Below are positions 5,321 through 7,910 of a DNA stretch of 7,910 nt, piece after piece. The stretch is from contig QMOE01000085.1 in assembly GCA_003648125.1 (NCBI GenBank), forward strand, positions 1 through 7,910, read 5' to 3'. Position 1 is the stretch's first letter; each line of letters opens with the position of its first letter. The notes beneath the pieces are model-generated. The model was given only the letters and a program-made list of their open reading frames with translations, had not been told where the DNA came from and made no database searches. Source of the stretch: Chloroflexota bacterium. Its GTDB lineage: Bacteria > Chloroflexota > Anaerolineae > B4-G1. A program made the translations under genes and the position numbers.

Positions 5321-6874
5321 TCAAGGCGCGGAGCGGAACGCGACCGGCAGGTACACGCGGTACACCTCCGACACGACGCGCAGCGTCACTGGAATCACCT
5401 GGGGCGAGTCCAACACATCGGTCGTCGTGGCCGTCACCGTGATGCTCCCGGTAAATGTGCCTGTGACGTAGCCGGTGGTGTCCACCGTCACTGTTAGCGG
5501 TGCGCTCTGGAGGCCGGTGGTGATCGCCAGGGTGGGTGTCACCGGCAAACCAGCCACCACCGTCGCCGTCCAGGTCAACGTCTGGTAGCCGGCGTTCAAC
5601 GGGTGGAGCGTGGTTGTGTAGACGCCCGGCTCGTCCACATCCACCAGGAAGGTGAGAGCGTCAGGAGTGATCATCAGCCTGGGGGCAAAACTGCCGGGAC
5701 GTTTCTCCATCGCCGCCAACGCATCGTAGGCCAGCGTATGGTAGGTGTCGAGTTTGTGCCACATGCCGTTTGGAGCCAGGCGAAACTCGGTCAGGCTCTC
5801 CGGAGCGGGACGGGCAAACCCCTGGGCCGTGAGACTGGTTTTGAGTATGGAAAAGTAGCGGGCCGCCTCGCAATCCCAGAGGTGATAATCGTGCCAGTCC
5901 AGGTTCCAGACGAACATTGGCCCCATCCAGGGCCAGTTATTGTCGGCGTACTGGAAAGCCCCCGTGAGATAGTCGGCCTGCTCCTGCTCGGATACCTCCA
6001 TCCACTCGAAACTGGCCTTGTAGTCACTGCGGCAATCGGATGGCGGATCGTTCCACTCACGCAGCCAGTTAAACTCGGTGGCCCAGATGGGCTTGTGGCC
6101 TAGACCGTACTGCTCCATCAGATTGTGCATCACCTCGGCCCCACGGAAGGCAAATCCGTTTGATACACTGCCGGGGTCTTTTTCCGGCGGGTAGGCAAAG
6201 CCGTAAGGGTGATAGCCAAAAGCGTCAAAGTGGTTGCCCGCGCCCCAGAGGAACATCACGCGGGCGTACTCGCGCTCGTCCATGGCGTGGCAATCGTTGC
6301 CACTCAACCCATAGCAGCCGCCCTCGATGCGGCCCACCGGCGCCAACCCCGCGCTGACGACGATGACGCCTGGATCCACTGCCTTGATGCGCTGGTAGGC
6401 CACCTGGAGCATCTGGACGTACTCGCGCGGGTCGGGTGGCTGTCCGCCCCAGAAACGCTCGGCGTTGGGTTCGTTGCAGATTTCGTAGGCCTCGACGAAT
6501 CCCAGGCCGGCCTCAGCGATGCCTGCGACGTGATCTCCCCAGGCGTTGAGGTCTGCCCACATGCCATCTCGGCAATCAATGGTAAACAGGACATAGTACG
6601 GCAGCCTCGTGGCCGGCGGGTTTATTTCGTACTCTTCCCACAATTTGACCCACTCAAAGCCCAGCGGCGCAAAGAGCGAGTCAATGTTGCTTTCCTGGCG
6701 CACGTTGACGCCGTAGCCCAGGTGCGGGGGAATCTCGGCACGCACGGGTGCTGCGGCTGGCTCACCGAGCAAGGCAATCAGCGCGGCGATTGTGGCCGCG
6801 CATATTCCGATCGATGAAAACACGCGCTGCACCCGCTGCGGTACTGTGACTTGATGTTTGATCTTGTGCTCCAT
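5321..6874 (-). CDS. Secreted glycoside hydrolase, clan GH-A type, with Ig-like C-terminus
   Basis: A 517-residue exported protein. A basic N-terminus and hydrophobic stretch (20-41) end in a likely signal cleavage AAPVRA|EIPP near 46; an uncleaved anchor is possible. Residues 50-345 look like a TIM-barrel glycosidase of clan GH-A: the acid/base glutamate is probably E136 in EICNEPNAE and the nucleophile E267 in IWATEFNW, with FGYHPYGF between. The overall look is GH39/GH5-like; I cannot assign family or substrate, though a plant or microbial polysaccharide is likely. Residues 400-500 form a Thr/Val-rich Ig-like domain starting at ITPDALTFLVDV. The protein ends in VYLPVAFRSAP, the tail I associate with secreted Chloroflexota proteins. 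No ribosome site is visible before the ATG. An extended -10 (TGATATGCT, 6884-6892) is so close that a nearly leaderless message is possible. The gene lies 60 bases after the small cysteine-rich gene. Confidence 0.85.
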   Translation of the reverse strand: MEHKIKHQVTVPQRVQRVFSSIGICAATIAALIALLGEPAAAPVRAEIPPHLGYGVNVRQESNIDSLFAPLGFEWVKLWEEYEINPPATRLPYYVLFTIDCRDGMWADLNAWGDHVAGIAEAGLGFVEAYEICNEPNAERFWGGQPPDPREYVQMLQVAYQRIKAVDPGVIVVSAGLAPVGRIEGGCYGLSGNDCHAMDEREYARVMFLWGAGNHFDAFGYHPYGFAYPPEKDPGSVSNGFAFRGAEVMHNLMEQYGLGHKPIWATEFNWLREWNDPPSDCRSDYKASFEWMEVSEQEQADYLTGAFQYADNNWPWMGPMFVWNLDWHDYHLWDCEAARYFSILKTSLTAQGFARPAPESLTEFRLAPNGMWHKLDTYHTLAYDALAAMEKRPGSFAPRLMITPDALTFLVDVDEPGVYTTTLHPLNAGYQTLTWTATVVAGLPVTPTLAITTGLQSAPLTVTVDTTGYVTGTFTGSITVTATTTDVLDSPQVIPVTLRVVSEVYRVYLPVAFRSAP

Positions 6875-6934
6875 TCTGTCAACAGCATATCACAGCAGGG
6901 TGTGTTTGGGGATTGCTAAGGTGTTACGCTTTGG

Positions 6935-7135
6935 TTACGACCGTTGACCATAGATGCGGACAAAGTTGGCGATAGAACGATCAAAAGTGCGCTCCGCCTC
7001 CGGCGGAAATAGACAGCCTGGCAGTTCGCCCATCCGCCAGTGGTAGCGGATACATTCGCAGCACTTGCCTTTCCTGGAACAAGGCTCATAGGTGCAGGTG
7101 CATTGGGCCAGGTTCTTTTCGATGTTACATTCCAT
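6935..7135 (-). CDS. Small eight-cysteine protein (DUF6485-like)
   Basis: A 66-residue protein with eight cysteines at positions 3, 12, 14, 19, 25, 26, 28 and 41. The pattern MEC, CTCTYEPCSRKGKCCECI, then H32 and PGC, followed by FPPEAERTFDRSI, matches what I remember of the DUF6485 family of small cytoplasmic proteins in anaerobes. The cysteine density suggests metal binding (zinc or an iron-sulfur cluster), but this is inference and no function is known to me. The ATG has a GGAGG ribosome site at 8-base spacing. The upstream acpP terminator makes read-through from acpP limited. The next gene, the hydrolase, starts 60 bases on with no terminator in between. Confidence 0.85.
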   Translation of the reverse strand: MECNIEKNLAQCTCTYEPCSRKGKCCECIRYHWRMGELPGCLFPPEAERTFDRSIANFVRIYGQRS

Positions 7136-7187
7136 GTCTTTTGCCTCCGATGAGATTAGGCCAGCGGGAGTGCAGCACGGGCTATTT

Positions 7188-7225
7188 CAAAGCAAAAGGC
7201 TACCGGCGAACGATGCCGATAGCCT
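7188..7225 (-). terminator. Rho-independent terminator of acpP
   Basis: On the minus strand AGGCTATCGGC pairs with GCCGGTAGCCT over 11 base pairs (one G-U pair) around a 7-base loop, and the stem runs directly into TTTTGCTTTG. It begins 23 bases after the acpP stop, so acpP is transcribed as a short unit of its own. Confidence 0.85.
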
Positions 7226-7248
7226 CGTGCCTTGCGTCAGCCTGCGTC

Positions 7249-7488
7249 TCACGCACGCATACGTTCATCAATGTATGTCACTGCCTCGCCGACAGTTTTG
7301 ATCTGCTGGGCCGCATCGTCAGAGATCTCCCCGTCGAACTTTTCCTCAAATGCCATAATTAGTTCGACGAGATCGAGCGAGTCTGCCTCCAGGTCTTCGC
7401 GGAAACGCGCCTCTGGCACGACCTGGCCTGGCTCTACTCCCAACAGGTCAACTATGATTCCCTTTACTTGATCTAACGTGTCTGACAT
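7249..7488 (-). CDS. acpP: Acyl carrier protein
   Basis: A 79-residue acidic acyl carrier protein. The phosphopantetheine attachment serine is S37 in the canonical [10 protein letters not shown] context, followed by helix II to [11 protein letters not shown], then the short helix III and TVGEAVTYI of helix IV. Holo-ACP carries growing acyl chains as thioesters in type II fatty acid synthesis. The length is the family standard and every landmark is present. The start is certain: GGAGGTGA lies just before the ATG. In many bacteria acpP sits between fabG and fabF, but here no fatty acid gene follows; a strong terminator and a cysteine-rich gene come next. It may be the housekeeping ACP in a rearranged locus or a specialised second copy. 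The sequence alone cannot tell. Confidence 0.97.
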   Translation of the reverse strand: MSDTLDQVKGIIVDLLGVEPGQVVPEARFREDLEADSLDLVELIMAFEEKFDGEISDDAAQQIKTVGEAVTYIDERMRA

Positions 7489-7570
7489 TGTTTCACCTCC
7501 ATTTGGTTTTTTAATCTAATGGTAACGACATTCGTGACTACTCGGTCTATTAAACTACAGAGCTTGGATA

Positions 7571-7609
7571 CACGGAGGAGAATCCTGGTTTTCTCACCAG
7601 TTCTCCGTG
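7571..7609. other. Bulged hairpin upstream of acpP
   Basis: On the plus strand GGAGAA-TC-CTGGT (7577-7589) pairs with ACCAGTTCTCC (7596-7606) as 11 base pairs with a 2-base bulge and a 6-base loop. CAC (7571-7573) and GTG (7607-7609) can extend it across a 3-base bulge. It lies about 80 bases before the acpP start and could belong to its leader RNA or just be another intergenic repeat. No T run follows on the minus strand. Confidence 0.45.
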
Positions 7610-7739
7610 CCCAGGCCGGGATTACCTTGCCGATATTTTACTCGCAGATGCGAGTTTGTCAAACCGATCAGCTTCACGATTTGACAATCAACCCCACTAC
7701 AAGTATCATTCACTACCGGACACTTTTCCAAAGAGGCCA

Positions 7740-7748
7740 AAATCAGTT
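7740..7748. repeat. Left copy of 9-base direct repeat (target duplication)
   Basis: AAATCAGTT here is repeated exactly at 7839-7847 on the other side of the palindromic element, the arrangement expected of a target-site duplication. The last two bases may instead belong to the element's terminal repeat, in which case the duplication is ATCAG. Confidence 0.65.
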
Positions 7749-7840
7749 GGGTGCGTTTCATTTCGGTTAGAAGTAGGCGCGGTTTCCATACCGCGCGCTA
7801 TGGAAAGCGCGCCTATCCAACTCATTTGAAACACACCCAA
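7747..7840. mobile_element. MITE-like palindromic element, copy B
   Basis: A 94-base element with 14-base terminal inverted repeats, TTGGGTGCGTTTCA (7747-7760) and TGAAACACACCCAA (7827-7840), matching at 13 of 14 positions. Nearly the whole length is palindromic: the inner arms around 7773-7790 pair with 7799-7816, leaving the loop CCGCGCGC (7791-7798). It encodes no protein, so it would depend on a transposase elsewhere in the genome. Flanking AAATCAGTT direct repeats mark the insertion. A diverged relative lies at 5223-5295. The mobilising family cannot be named from the window. Confidence 0.7.
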
Positions 7841-7847
7841 ATCAGTT
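7839..7847. repeat. Right copy of 9-base direct repeat (target duplication)
   Basis: AAATCAGTT, identical to 7740-7748. Removing the element and one repeat joins the flanks into a continuous CCAAAATCAGTTACACAGAG, a plausible empty site. Confidence 0.65.
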
Positions 7848-7859
7848 ACACAGAGATTC
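7845..7859 (+). repeat. CACAGAG-type repeat word, right end
   Basis: GTTACACAGAGATTC here is the exact reverse complement of 99-113. It runs on into CACGGAGGATTCACAGAG (7860-7877), a degenerate duplication of the same CACAGAG/CACGGAG module. Confidence 0.5.
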
Positions 7860-7878
7860 ACGGAGGATTCACAGAGAC

Positions 7879-7896
7879 GCCTGTCTGCCGACAGGC
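7879..7896. repeat. Perfect short palindrome at the right edge
   Basis: GCCTGTC (7879-7885) and GACAGGC (7890-7896) form a perfect 7-base stem around TGCC, followed by a further AGGC. It sits directly after the CACAGAG modules and looks like part of the same intergenic repeat tract; no T run follows. Confidence 0.5.
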
Positions 7897-7910
7897 AGGC
7901 ACAGAAATTC

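Larger units (their letters stand above)
7489..7910. other. Gene-free leader and repeat region upstream of acpP
   Basis: No convincing gene lies here. An open frame on the plus strand (7519-7770) has no family resemblance and ends inside the palindromic element. The part nearest acpP must hold its promoter; I see AT-rich stretches around 7511-7516 and 7549-7554 but no clear pair of boxes. The rest carries a bulged hairpin (7571-7609), the MITE-like element, CACAGAG-type modules and a short palindrome at the right end. Confidence 0.6.

Noticed and set aside
5043..5324. N-terminal extension of the DUF2207 protein by 94 residues (open frame back to 5324).
   Set aside because: The extension is encoded by repeat sequence and would place the signal peptide internally. 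The ATG at 5042 has a good ribosome site and promoter spacing.
5603..6817. Plus-strand open frames opposite the hydrolase gene.
   Set aside because: Antisense shadows; the minus-strand frame has a signal peptide, catalytic motifs and a full domain layout.
7519..7770. Plus-strand 83-codon open frame upstream of acpP.
   Set aside because: No family resemblance or ribosome site; it crosses a hairpin and ends inside the palindromic element.

Overview
All nine genes I can support lie on the minus strand, so the window reads from right to left. The organism looks like an uncultured or little-studied member of the Chloroflexota (Anaerolineae/Caldilineae type). This is inferred from a secreted protein ending in a YLPVAFR-type tail after an Ig-like domain, a DUF2207 membrane protein with a poly-glycine end next to an SPFH protein, and strong GGAGG ribosome sites before most genes. 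No rRNA, tRNA or CRISPR array is visible, so the assignment is not firm.

Right part (about 7910 to 5043): a gene-free stretch of about 420 bases carries a small, almost fully palindromic insertion (MITE-like) with terminal inverted repeats and a perfect 9-base flanking direct repeat. Next come a stand-alone acyl carrier protein gene with its own rho-independent terminator, a small eight-cysteine protein (DUF6485-like), and a secreted glycoside hydrolase of clan GH-A type. The 278-base gap after the hydrolase holds a second, diverged copy of the palindromic element. Read with the gene, that copy forms a hairpin followed by a T run and probably serves as its terminator.

Left part (5042 to 296): a run of six genes. 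A strong TATAAT promoter precedes a DUF2207 membrane protein. It is coupled by a TAATG overlap to a small membrane protein with a predicted winged helix and a zinc ribbon. Then come an MntA/HepT toxin-antitoxin pair, an unrecognised helical protein, and an SPFH (stomatin/prohibitin-like, YdjI/COG4260-type) protein. Apart from the toxin-antitoxin pair, this resembles in parts the Bacillus YdjG-YdjH-YdjI membrane-stress set: zinc-ribbon membrane protein, large membrane protein, SPFH protein. It may be an undescribed version with a helical partner in place of PspA. That functional reading is inference from content and order.

The last 295 bases hold no gene. They contain a nested inverted-repeat structure and a short sequence that recurs, inverted, at the other end of the window.
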